In this document: positions 49,158 through 59,253 of the stretch, in pieces | How positions within the stretch are numbered: position 1 is the stretch's first letter | Layout of the letters: the number at the start of each line of letters is the position of its first letter | NCBI RefSeq assembly: GCF_026262505.1 | Contig: NC_067203.1 | Location: forward strand, 20,627,411-20,691,410 | From: Trichomonas vaginalis G3 | Taxonomy: Eukaryota; Parabasalia; Trichomonadida; Trichomonadidae | Length of the DNA stretch: 64,000 nt | Direction: 5' to 3' | Translations under genes and position numbers: made by a program | The notes under the pieces: model-generated | Told to the model about the DNA's origin: nothing | Seen by the model: only the letters and a program-made list of their open reading frames with translations | Databases searched by the model: none

Positions 49158-52100
49158 AACTTTCTTCCTGACTGAGTGTTTAACTCTTCTTTTTCCTTCA
49201 TTGCCACTACTTTCACTAGATGAAGTTACTTCTTCACTACTTTCTACAACTCTTCTTCTTTGGTGTCGCTTTGGTAACTTGCCCTCTGCTTCAAGTTGTT
49301 GCATCTTTGCCTCATGTTCACCTAGTATGTTGTAAATTTCCCGTGTCCTTTTTGCCTTTGGGCTCTGGTCGCCCATCTCAGGTAACCTATATCCTAGAAG
49401 AGTTTTGTCATAGTTTGTATTTGAGTCTTCGCGTATTGTTTGCATGACTCTTTCCTGAGTTTCCGGTTCAAGCTCTTCAAACAGTGCCTGTCCATATGGA
49501 ATATGCTCGTTTCCAAATATATGTTTTTGTAGCCATTCTGGTTTTCTTTCCATGTTACCAACAATATCTTTTGTGAATGGGAAAGCTTCTACCCAATCTT
49601 TCAGTCTTTCGTCATTTATTTCCGTAGTTGGTTTTATTTTGTCAAGGAACATGTTTTTCAATACTAACATTTCATTTGGTACTGTCCATTTGAGTTTTCT
49701 TAAATATTCATCCCTTCTCGATTCATCGCCTGCAAAGTAAGTTTTTATGACATTTTGTAAACTTTCGTTTGCAAGGTCATGTACAATAGGTTCTCTTCCT
49801 TCTCTGTCCCTAAATCTCTTTCTAAACTCTTCACCAAATATACCATCTTTATGGTTCTGTGTAGTTCTTTGAGATAAATGTTCTAGAACGTCAGGTGTTA
49901 TATTTCCATCAGCCATGTTCATTTCATACTGGTTCAAAATATCTGCATGTTTCATATCTTTCAATGGCATTAAAGCCGCGCTTAAAATACCAGCTATATC
50001 TCGTTCACCATTCACTTCCATTGCGTTTACAACTTCTTGGAATTGTGGTTGTAAGTTTATGAACCACCTATCCGGATTAGCTTTATGACCCCATCTCATT
50101 GTAGTTCCATAGTCTGCAGAAACAAAAGTAGGTCTGTTTCCATCTTGGCTAGGTTCTGAATGAACTTTAAACAATGTTTCATTTTTATATGTTTTCTTGA
50201 AATTTAACCTTTTATTTTCACCGAGTTCATCCAAAGATTGAACGTTAAATGCTCGTAAGTAAAAAGGGTTGTTGTATTTGTGTACATTTTCTTTCAGTTC
50301 TTCCATTCTTTGCTGAATATTTTCATCTGGTGTTGGAGTCTTTTGTATGTCGGTGAAAATTTTTCGATATTCTTCTACTGTGTCAGCCGAATTTTTTTTA
50401 GACTCTTGGAAAGATTCCATATTCACCTCATACTCTTGTTGAGGGTCAAGATTTTTCGGCTGTTCCAAATCTTCATCTAGTTCTGTGAGGTTAGTTTCCA
50501 AAGGAGGGACTTGTTCGTTTCCTTCAGGCTCTTCTAGCTGTTGTTGCTGAACTATTTCTTCCATGTCTGGTTGTATCTGAACTTCTTCCTGTGGAGTTTC
50601 TTGTACCTCATCTGCTGGCATTTCATATATTCCGAGACCGTTTTCAACAATTTCCCTATCTACGTCATTCGCATTCATAAGCCTTTGTTCTTTCGTTCCG
50701 TCTCTATTTTTTACGCGTTTCATGACGAAAGTTGAATTGTCATTTAGCTCTGACATCAAATATCTCGGAGTAAATTCGTTCATGTCATTTGGATGATATG
50801 CTATTAAATCATATCTCTTAGCGAGCTTGTATTTTCCAGGTTTGAGATTATATCCGTTTTGGTGCTGAGCCATAAAGCTAAATAGGTTCGGGTCAGTATT
50901 TCCATCCTTGAACTTTCTAATAGCTTCTTTATATCTGTCACTAAAGTCAACAGTATCTGGGAAACCACACTCTTCTTTAAGCATTTTTAAGAATTCTTGG
51001 TTTCCTTGTTCTCTACTTCTTTTATGTCCTTGCTCTGTTTGTGGTTGTTGTTGTGCAGGGTTTTGAACTGTTGGTTGTTGTGCTGGATGTTGTTGTTGTT
51101 GTTGTGCAGGGTTTTGAACTGTTGGTTGTTGTGTTGGTTTTGGTGCATGCCTGTGTCTGTGTCCATGTGACCATGTAAATGTTCTAGGTAGTCCTGGTGC
51201 AGGTGCTTCTCTTGGAGGGTTTGGTGGTATATAAGTTCCACTAGCTAGTATATAAGTTCCACCAGCTGGTATATAAGTTCCACCAGCTGGCACATATGTT
51301 CCATCTGCAGCGTAATGTCCTACCTGACTTTTCGTTCTTAAGAAAGCATTTACTAGGTCTGTTTTGGTCTGTTGTAACTCTTTTTCTTGACTTTCCACAA
51401 CAGTTGCTCTAACGGCGTCATAGGCACTTTGAACTGCCTGTCTCGTTGCTGCATCTGTTATTTTCGTCATATTTTGTGCTACTTCTCTTAACTCTTTGTC
51501 GAAACCTTCAGACTTCAGTTTCTTTCCAGATGAGAAGTCGTTCACTAGTTTCACCTTACTATGAAGAGCTTCGAAGGCATTCTTAAAGTCAGCATTCATT
51601 AAAGCTTCATTTGAACTGTCTTCATCCGCTTGTATTTTTGTCCTTATTGACCCTATAAGTTGGGCTGCTTTAGCGTTGGCTTGGGCATCTAACCAGTCAT
51701 TATTAGCTTTTATATATTCTGCGCTTTTCATTGCCTTTTGCATAGCCGCGTCGTTATTTTTACTTTCTTGTGCTAAGTTTTCATACTGTACGGTTTGGTT
51801 TTGCAACTGTAAAAGTTTTTCTGCCTTTACATTTGCTTCAACTTCTTTTTATACTCATCGCTTTCCATATATGTCTTCAGGGCTTTTTGTTTTATCTCTT
51901 CATCTTTCAGTACTTTATATTGAGTAGTATGGTTTTTCAAATTTATGACATCTTGTTCCATTTTTGCTACTTCTGCTGCTTTTTCTGACACTTTCTTCGC
52001 ATATTCCTCTGTACTTAGTTCTTTCAGTTGTTCTTCTTTCTTCTTTTTCTCTACGTTTAACTCATTGAGTTTCTTTGTGTGTCTGTCATATTCTAGTTTC

Positions 52101-52444
52101 TTTTCGTTTTCACTTATTTGTTTCTGTATGTCTATGTTTGACTTTTTGACATCTGTTATTTGATTTTTGAGTGAACTCAAATTCATTTGACTTTGAGGGT
52201 TATAAGCTGTTCCGTCTGCAGCTCCACCATAGCCTGCCATTTTCGCTAAAAGTGCCGCTCTTAAACCTCCACTCTGTGCACCAATAACTCGGTTTAAAAG
52301 CATAGGGTTGCTTGACATTTGTTGCAACATAGTGGGGTCATTCATCATTTGTTGTTGCAACTGTTGTTGTGGTGTTAGTCTTACTATTGGATGTTTCAAT
52401 GCTCTCTTCCTCTTACGTATATTCTTACGTAGCTTACGTGGCAT
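49146..52444 (-). pseudogene. Large coiled-coil/Q-P-rich Maverick protein (~1100 aa), one frameshift
   Basis: ATG 52444 (MPRKLRKNIRKRKRALKHPI) opens a frame to ~51850, where an A5 run replaces A6 of Maverick 3. After the shift it is open to 49146. Parts in order: basic N-terminus, glycine-rich patch, long coiled coil (NEKKLEYDRHTKKLNELNVE...), four YxPAGGTYI repeats, P/Q-rich linker, a folded ~500-residue region (TMRWGHKANPDRWFINLQPQ) and a Ser/Glu-rich basic tail. The tail differs from Maverick 3 because of the insertion at 48801-49157. Adjacent to the capsid gene; an internal scaffold or core protein is a guess. Confidence 0.65.
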
Positions 52445-52479
52445 TTTAAGTGAAGTTAAAAAGCGGCTTTTGACAGATG

Positions 52480-52599
52480 GAACACATACTTTTTCAGTAA
52501 GGACATATGGGTGAGAAAAGAGGTGAGAAAACAGGTGAGATCTCACCTCTTCACCTAAAATATATTTTTATTGAATTCTGTATAAAATTCTGAGTAAAA
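52480..52599. repeat. 120-bp insertion carrying palindromic module R5
   Basis: The insertion is flanked by the 9-bp direct repeat TGACAGATG (52471-52479 and 52600-52608). It contains GGTGAGAAAAGAGGTGAGAA, the palindrome GGTGAGATCTCACC (52533-52546), and CCTAAAATATATTTT plus TATTGAATTC. Maverick 3 has one TGACAGATG-complement and continuous sequence at the equivalent place (near 55785), so this is a filled site with a target duplication. Confidence 0.85.
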
Positions 52600-52613
52600 T
52601 GACAGATGTTTAT

Positions 52614-52690
52614 ATGACACTTTCTCCGGTTTATAGGACCTCTCTCATATTCTATCTCTCATATCTAAACTCATAGTCATGTATGTCCTC
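52614..52690 (-). pseudogene. Fragment of the methyltransferase gene next to the right TIR
   Basis: About 77 bp, read on the minus strand, match 29461-29536 of the methyltransferase (GACATACATGACTATGAGTT ... CCTATAAACCGGAGAAAG) with a 1-bp gap and few changes. It abuts the right TIR directly. The orientation relative to the terminus is the same as at the left end, so both ends once carried the gene or its end. Confidence 0.85.
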
Positions 52691-52693
52691 TAA

Positions 52694-52781
52694 ACTTCAC
52701 TTATACTAAACATCTTCGGGGCTAGAGGGCACGAAGTGCCTGGAGGCCCCACTACCTTTTTTTTTTTTTTTTTTTTTTTTT
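52694..52781. repeat. Right TIR of Maverick 2 with poly(T) end
   Basis: Inverted copy of the left TIR: TTATACTAAACATCTTCGGG, GCTAGAGGGCACGAAGTGCC, TGGAGGCCCCACTACC, then 25 T. Inner hairpin GGCAC-TTC-GTGCC as in the second left copy. Confidence 0.85.
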
Positions 52782-52787
52782 TAAAGT
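52782..52787. repeat. Target site duplication TAAAGT, right
   Basis: Directly repeats 28508-28513 across the 24.3-kb element. Confidence 0.8.
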
Positions 52788-53659
52788 GAAAATCAAAATT
52801 TGATATTTTAGTAATTTCATGTGAGATCGTTATTTTATAGGAAAACATACTGAAAATGTTTATAAGATGTTTCTCTATCATATGCCAAAATATCATGGTT
52901 TAAATGCTCTCCTAAGTGTCTATAACTGAATTTTAGGGCAATAACCTTATTCTAAATGTTGGGAAAGTAGGGTATCCTAATGTAAACGTTTGCTCTTAGA
53001 ATTCAGTGTCATAGTCGATTGTTTCTAACAAATTAATCTTTTTTTCATTGATTTTCGAAGTATTGCATTTTCATTACGGCCAAATCTGCTCTCTTTCATT
53101 AGATTGATAGCTCACAATAGTTCTTGTAATCAGAGAGGAAATATCTTACGAAATATACCTCTAAATTTTCACTTTATAGATAAATGTTATATTTTTCCGT
53201 TACTCGATTATTGTCCAATAAAACCACAATCATATTAAACTTCGTCCAAAATAAACAATAAAGAATAGTTTTTAAGTTTCTTAAACGGTTTATGAAGGTT
53301 CATATTTAATCGATTTTTTTATTTTCAATTCATGTATCAATAGTTCGTTAGTCTATCATCCCTTCATAAATTATCTGCAAAGAATTTTGTAGAATCTCAA
53401 CTCTGTGAGGAACTACAATAAATTGAAAAGTCATTTTGTGATATCAAAATCCAATATATTATTCTTTCTAATACATATTAATAATATCTTGAGATGTAGT
53501 ACACTATATATATACTTTCAAAAATCTTATATGTTTATTAGTTATTGAGATAGAAGCGATTTAATTCTTTGAAAATCGACGAAAAGTGCCATATTCATAA
53601 AATTATAGGGTAATCCAAATAAACATAGTTTGTATTTTCACTAAAAAATAAATAAATTT
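52788..53659. other. Host intergenic DNA 3' of glycerol kinase
   Basis: AT-rich, with no coding frame or repeat. It contains the 3' flank of the glycerol kinase gene. Confidence 0.5.
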
Positions 53660-55165
53660 TTAATCCGATTCATCTTCTTCCTCTTGTTCAAGCCAATCCA
53701 TAGATCTTTGGATAGCTTTCTTCCACATTTTGAGCTTGAATGATCGTTTTCTATCCGACACCATTGGAGAGAATGTCTTGCATTCCTCGTCTCCAGTAAT
53801 AATTCCTGCTCCGGCCATTCCGATTCCGTAAGCAGCGGCAATTGCTGCTCCTTTCGATGTAGCCTCTACGTTTGCACCTCTGAGTACATCTATGTTGAGC
53901 AGATCTGCCTGGAATTGGAGTAACAAGTCAGATCTCGACAATCCTCCGTCAACTCTAACTTCGTTGAGCGGGATATCGATGCAGGCAAGGACATCTGATG
54001 CTTGGAAGGCAATGCCCTCAAGTACTGCCCTTGCAAAGTGGCCGCGTTGTGTGTAACCAGTAATTCCCATAAATGTACCTCGAGCATCTGGCTTCCAGTA
54101 CGGACAAAGAAGTCCTGAGAATGCTGGAACAAAGTATACACCACCACTGTCTTCGACAGAAGAGGCAAGTTCTGAAATTGTTTCTGATTTGCCTAAAATG
54201 TCGTTCAGCCATTGAACAGCCATGCCGCAGGTAGCGACAGAGCCTTCTAGAGCGTAGCAGACTGGTGATCTGCGGCCTAGTTTGTATCCAACTGTTGTAA
54301 TTAAGCCACTTTTTGAGAATTCGGGAGTTTCACCTGTATTACAGAGCAAGAAGCAGCCAGTTCCGTATGTAATTTTCGCTGTTCCTTTTCGCATGCATTT
54401 TGTTCCTACTAATGAAGCTTGTTGGTCACCTAACATTCCGGAAATCGCGCAACCTTCAAAAGCTCCGTATTCGTCAGTAACACATCCATAAACTTCGGCT
54501 GAAGAGACAACTTTTGGAAGAACTTGCCGTGGGATTCCGAAAACTTTTAACATTTCATTATCCCATTCAAGCTTCTGAATGTCAAGGAGCATCGTTCTTG
54601 ATGCATTAGTAACATCGGTAACGTGAGTATGACCACCTGTAAGGCACCAAGTAATCCAAGTATCGATGGTTCCGATTAAACAAGTTTTTTCATCGAGAGC
54701 CTTCTGAACTTCTGGCACATTCTTGCGAAGCCATAAAAGCTTAGTGGCTGTAAAGTATGTAGAAAGTGGAAGACCGGTTTTTTCGGCAAATGCATTTGTT
54801 CCGCCATATTTTTTGGCAAGTTCATCAACTACATCAGCGTTTCTTGCATCACACCAAACAATTGCATTATAAAGCGGCCTTCCTGTGAATTTCTCCCAAA
54901 TAACGAGTGTTTCTCTTTGATTTGTAATGCCAATTGCAATAACATCTTTTGGTGATCGATCCATAGATTCGAGTTTAGTTGCTACAGCATTAAGACAGAC
55001 TCGAACACTGTTAATGATTTCAAGTGGATCTTGTTCAACCCATCCTGGCTTTGGAGTAGTTCTTGAAACTGGAGTTTGATGGCCTGTGATAACTTCACCT
55101 GATGGTGCATATACTGTAAAACGTGTTGATGAAGTTCCCTGATCAACAGAGCCAATAAGAGACAT
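53660..55165 (-). CDS. Glycerol kinase (FGGY family), host gene
   Basis: This intact 501-aa protein matches the usual family length. It begins with the phosphate-binding SVDQGTSSTRF (residues 6-16) and has GWVEQDP (41-47), glycerol-contacting TNQRET (81-86), the catalytic Asp in SGMLGDQQAS (D247) and ADP-site sequence near GSVATCGMAVQWL. It phosphorylates glycerol with ATP to glycerol-3-phosphate in the cytosol. The gene is intronless. The stop reads TAAAAA, consistent with the trichomonad UAAA polyadenylation signal. A TCAATTTTTTTC stretch lies just before the ATG, only loosely like the T. vaginalis initiator. Base composition is higher in GC than the flanking Mavericks. Confidence 0.95.
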   Translation of the reverse strand: MSLIGSVDQGTSSTRFTVYAPSGEVITGHQTPVSRTTPKPGWVEQDPLEIINSVRVCLNAVATKLESMDRSPKDVIAIGITNQRETLVIWEKFTGRPLYNAIVWCDARNADVVDELAKKYGGTNAFAEKTGLPLSTYFTATKLLWLRKNVPEVQKALDEKTCLIGTIDTWITWCLTGGHTHVTDVTNASRTMLLDIQKLEWDNEMLKVFGIPRQVLPKVVSSAEVYGCVTDEYGAFEGCAISGMLGDQQASLVGTKCMRKGTAKITYGTGCFLLCNTGETPEFSKSGLITTVGYKLGRRSPVCYALEGSVATCGMAVQWLNDILGKSETISELASSVEDSGGVYFVPAFSGLLCPYWKPDARGTFMGITGYTQRGHFARAVLEGIAFQASDVLACIDIPLNEVRVDGGLSRSDLLLQFQADLLNIDVLRGANVEATSKGAAIAAAYGIGMAGAGIITGDEECKTFSPMVSDRKRSFKLKMWKKAIQRSMDWLEQEEEDESD

Positions 55166-55496
55166 TTGAAATTAGAAAAAAATTGACAAAAGTTATGTGA
55201 TGTAAACCTGTGAAACGTCAGATGTGATTCTTTAGATTTTATTGCATTTAGATGGCTGATTAAAATTCATTGATTTAATATTTGAATAGATGTAAAATGC
55301 TGTAATCAATAGACATATCGATTTATCCTTAAAAATAATTTTTTTTCATAGATGAAATAAAATTGTCAACATCCCGATAATTTTATTTTCGAAATTACAA
55401 AATTGACTTTGAAGGAATTATTCGTATGCAGTTCAATAAATGAAAATTCTTAACCTCGTACTTAAGTTGATGAATTCATCAGAGATTGAATGAAAC
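55166..55496. other. Host intergenic DNA 5' of glycerol kinase
   Basis: 330 bp of AT-rich sequence between the glycerol kinase start and Maverick 3. It must hold the gene's promoter; no clear initiator match. Confidence 0.4.
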
Positions 55497-55544
55497 AAAA
55501 AAAAGGTAGTGGGGCTTCCAGGCGCGTTGCGCCCTCTAGCCCAT
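55497..55544. repeat. Left TIR of Maverick 3
   Basis: Poly(A)8 and GGTAGTGGGGCTTCCAGGC, inner hairpin GGCGC-GTT-GCGCC, then CCTCTAGCCC. The CCGAAGATGTTTAGTATAAATG part present in Maverick 2 is absent; the sequence changes to ATAAAAAATTTCTGAGG. The 270 bp up to the first gene hold nothing recognisable. Confidence 0.75.
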
Positions 55545-55817
55545 AAAAAATTTCTGAGGACGAGCCAGCCGTTGACTTTTTTGTAGAGCACTCAAAATAG
55601 TATAACTTTGTCCGGACAAGTAAGGGTCTATCGTCGCTACAGGAAAAGTTACAGGCGTTCCAAGGAAGTATACTTTGAGAAGCCTTTTCCCCCTTATAGA
55701 ATGAGATAGGACGGTTATTTTACAAAACTGACAACACTTTGACCGGATAGTTTTTTGAGCTGAACAAAAAGTGTCATATAAACATCTGTCAAAAACCGCT
55801 TTTTAACTTCACTTAAA

Positions 55818-58800
55818 ATGCCACGTAAGCTACGTAAGAATATACGTAAGAGGAAGGGAGCATTGAAACATCCAATAGTAAAACTGACACCACAACAACA
55901 GTTGCAACAACAAATGATGAATGACCCCACTATGTTGCAACAAATGTCAAGCAACCCTATGCTTTTAAACCGAGTTATTGGTGCACAGAGTGGAGGTTTA
56001 AGAGCGGCACTTTTAGCGAAAATGGCAGGCTATGGTGGAGCTGCAGACGGAACAGCTTATAACCCTCAAAGTCAAATGAATTTGAGTTCACTCAAAAATC
56101 AAATAACAGATGTCAAAAAGTCAAACATAGACATACAGAAACAAATAAGTGAAAACGAAAAGAAACTAGAATATGACAGACACACAAAGAAACTCAATGA
56201 GTTAAACGTAGAGAAAAAGAAGAAAGAAGAACAACTGAAAGAACTAAGTACAGAGGAATATGCGAAAAAAGTGTCAGAAAAAGCAGCAGAAGTAGCAAAA
56301 ATGGAACAAGATGTTATAAATTTGAAAAACCATACTACTCAATATAAAGTACTGAAAGATGAAGAGATAAAACAAAAAGCCATGAAGACATATATGGATA
56401 GCGATGAGTATAAAAAAGAAGTTGAAGCAAATGTAAAGGCAGAAAAACTTTTACAGTTGCAAAACCAAACCGTACAGTATGAAAACTTAGCACAAGAAAG
56501 TAAAAATAACGACGCGGCTATGCAAAAGGCAATGAAAAGCGCAGAATATATAAAAGCTAATAATGACTGGTTAGATGCCCAAGCCAACGCTAAAGCAGCC
56601 CAACTTATAGGGTCAATAAGGACAAAAATACAAGCGGATGAAGACAGTTCAAATGAAGCTTTAATGAATGCTGACTTTAAGAACGCCTTCGAAGCTCTTC
56701 ATAGTAAGGTGAAACTAGTGAACGACTTCTCATCTGGAAAGAAACTGAAGTCTGAAGGTTTCGACAAAGAGTTAAAAGAAGTAGCACAAAATATGACGAA
56801 AATAACAGATGCAGCAACGAGACAGGCAGTTCAAAGTGCCTATGACGCCGTTAGAGCAACTGTTGTGGAAAGTCAAGAAAAAGAGTTACAACAGACCAAA
56901 AACAGACCTAGTAAATGCTTTCTTAAAAACGAAAAGTCAGGTAGGACATTATGCTGCAGATGGAACATATGTGCCAGCTGGTGGAACTTATATACCACCA
57001 AACCCTCCAAGAGAAGCACCTGCACCAGGACTACCTAAAACATTTACATCGTCACATGGACACAGACACAGGCATGCACCAAAACCAACACAACAACCAA
57101 CAGTTCAAAATCCAGCACCACAACAACAACCAAAACCAACAGTTCAAAATCAGCACAGCAACCAACAGTTCAAAACCCTGCACAGCAACCAACAGTTCAA
57201 AACCAGCACCACAACCAAAACCAGCACAACAACCACCTCCACAACCAGCACAGCAATCAACAGTTCAAAACCCTGCACAACAACAACCACAAACAGAGCA
57301 AGGACATAAAAGAAGTAGAGAAAAAGGAAACCAAGAATTCTTAAAAATGCTTAAGGAAGATTATGGTTACCCAGATACTCTTGACTTTAGTGACAGATAT
57401 AAAGAAGCTATTAGAAAGTTCAAGGAAGGAAATACTGACCCGAACCTATTTAGCTTTATGGCTCAGCACCAAAACGGATATAATCTCAAACCTGGAAAAT
57501 ACAAGCTCGCTAAGGGATATGATTTAATAGCATATCATCCAAATGACATGAATGAATTTACTCCGAGATATTTGGTGTCAGAGCTAAATGATAATTCAAC
57601 TCTCTTCATGAAACGCGTAAAAAATAGAGACGGAACGAAAGAAGAAAGGTTTATGAGTCCGGATGACTTAGATAGGGAACTTGTTAAAAACGGTCTCGGA
57701 ATATATGAAATGCCAGCAGATGAGGTACAAGAAACTCCACAGGAAGAAGTTCAGATACAACCAGACATGGAAGAAATAGTTCAGCAACAACAGCTAGAAG
57801 AGCCTGAAGGAAACGAACAAGTCCCTCCTTTGGAAACTAACTTCACAGAACTAGATGAAGATTTGGAACAGCCGAAAAATCTTGACCCTCAACAAGTGTA
57901 TGCGGAGAATATGGAATCTTTCCAAGAGTCTAAGAAAAATTCGGCTGACATAGTAGAAGAATATCGAAAAATGTTCACCGACATACAAAAGACTCCAACA
58001 TCAGATGAAAATATTCAGCATAGAATGGAAGTACTGAAAGATAATGTACGCAAATACAATAATCCTTTTTACTTACGACCATATAACGTTCAATCTTTGG
58101 CTGAACTCGGTGAAAATAAAAGGTTAAATTTCAACAAAACATATAGAAATGAAACATTGTTTAAAGTTCATTCAGAACCTAACCAATATGGAAACAAACC
58201 TACTTTTGTTTCTGCAGACTATGGAACTACAATGAGATGGGGTCATAAAGCTAATCCGGATAGGTGGTTCATAAACTTACAACCTCAATTCCAAGAAGTT
58301 GTAGACGCAATGGAAGTGAATGGTGAACCAGATATAGCTGGTATTTTCAGCGCGGCTTTAATGCCATTGAAAGATATGAAACATGCAGATATTTTGGACC
58401 AGTATGAAATGAACATGGCTGAGGGAAATATAACACCTGACGTTCTAGAACATTTATCTCAAAGAACTACACAGAACCATAGAGATGGTATATTTGGTGA
58501 AGAGTTTAGAAAGAAAGTTAGGGAGAGAGAAGGAAGAGAACCTATTGTACATGACCTTGCAAACGAAAGTTTGCAAAATGTCATAAAAACTTACTTTGCA
58601 GACAATGAACCGAGAAGGGATGAATATTTAAGAAAACTCAAATGGACAGTACCAAATGAAATGTTAGTATTGAAAAACATGTTCCATGACAAAATAAAAC
58701 CAACTACAGAAATAAATGACGCAAGACTGAAACGTTGGGTAAAAGCTTTCCCATTCACAAAAGATATTATTGGTTACATGGAAAGAAAACCAGAATGGCT

Positions 58801-59221
58801 ACAAAAACATATATTTGGAAACGAGCTTATTCCATATGGACAAGCTCTGTTTGAAGAGCTTGAACCGGAAACTCAGGAAAGAGTCATGCAAACAATACGC
58901 GAAGACTCAAATACAAACTATGACAAAATCTTTCTAGGATATAGGTTACCTGAGATGGGCGATCAGAGCCCAAAGGCAAAAAGGACATGGGAAATTTACA
59001 ACATACTAGGTGAACATGAGGCAAAGATGCAACAACTTGAAGCAGAGGGCATGTTACCAAAAGCGACACCAAAGAAGAAGAGAAGAGTAGAACAAAGTGA
59101 AAGTAGTGAAGAAGTAACTTCATCTAGTGAAAGTAGTGGCAATGAAGGAAAAAGAAGAGTTAAAAACTCAGTCAGGAAGAAAGTAAAGCTTGGTCTGAGT
59201 GGGTTCTATTATGATATATAA
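55818..59221 (+). pseudogene. Large coiled-coil/Q-P-rich Maverick protein (~1130 aa), one frameshift
   Basis: The frame from ATG 55818 is open to about 56900, where an A5 run (A4 in Maverick 2) shifts it. It continues in another frame to 59221. Domain order is as in Maverick 2, but with two rather than four YxPAGGTYI units and an expanded Q/P-rich linker (QQPTVQNPAPQQQPKPTVQN). The C-terminus runs on through KKVKLGLSGFYYDI, which is the uninterrupted ancestral end. Each copy is broken at a site where the other is intact. Confidence 0.7.
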
Positions 59222-59235
59222 ATCCAACTATTCTA

Positions 59236-59244
59236 TATTTTTAC
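59236..59244 (+). promoter_or_regulatory. TATTTTTAC motif before the capsid gene
   Basis: It lies 9 bp before the ATG at 59254 and is identical in the Maverick 2 copy. Together with the motifs at 16602, 29701 and 37516 it suggests a class-wide late promoter. Confidence 0.5.
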
Positions 59245-59253
59245 CCATATGAA

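Larger units (their letters stand above)
28514..52781. mobile_element. Maverick/Polinton element 2, complete (24.3 kb)
   Basis: The element is bounded by inverted termini of poly(A) followed by GG(T/A)GTGGGGC-type sequence and flanked by the 6-bp duplication TAAAGT. Inside are integrase, PolB, SF3 helicase, packaging ATPase, major and minor capsid genes, fibre, methyltransferase, HNH endonuclease and KilA-N family genes. Several are frameshifted. No adenovirus-type cysteine protease is recognised. Compared with Maverick 3 it carries extra insertions at 48.8-49.16 kb and 52.48-52.60 kb. Confidence 0.9.

Noticed and set aside
54018-54212. Minus-strand frames nested in glycerol kinase
   Set aside because: Alternative frames of a well-supported gene.
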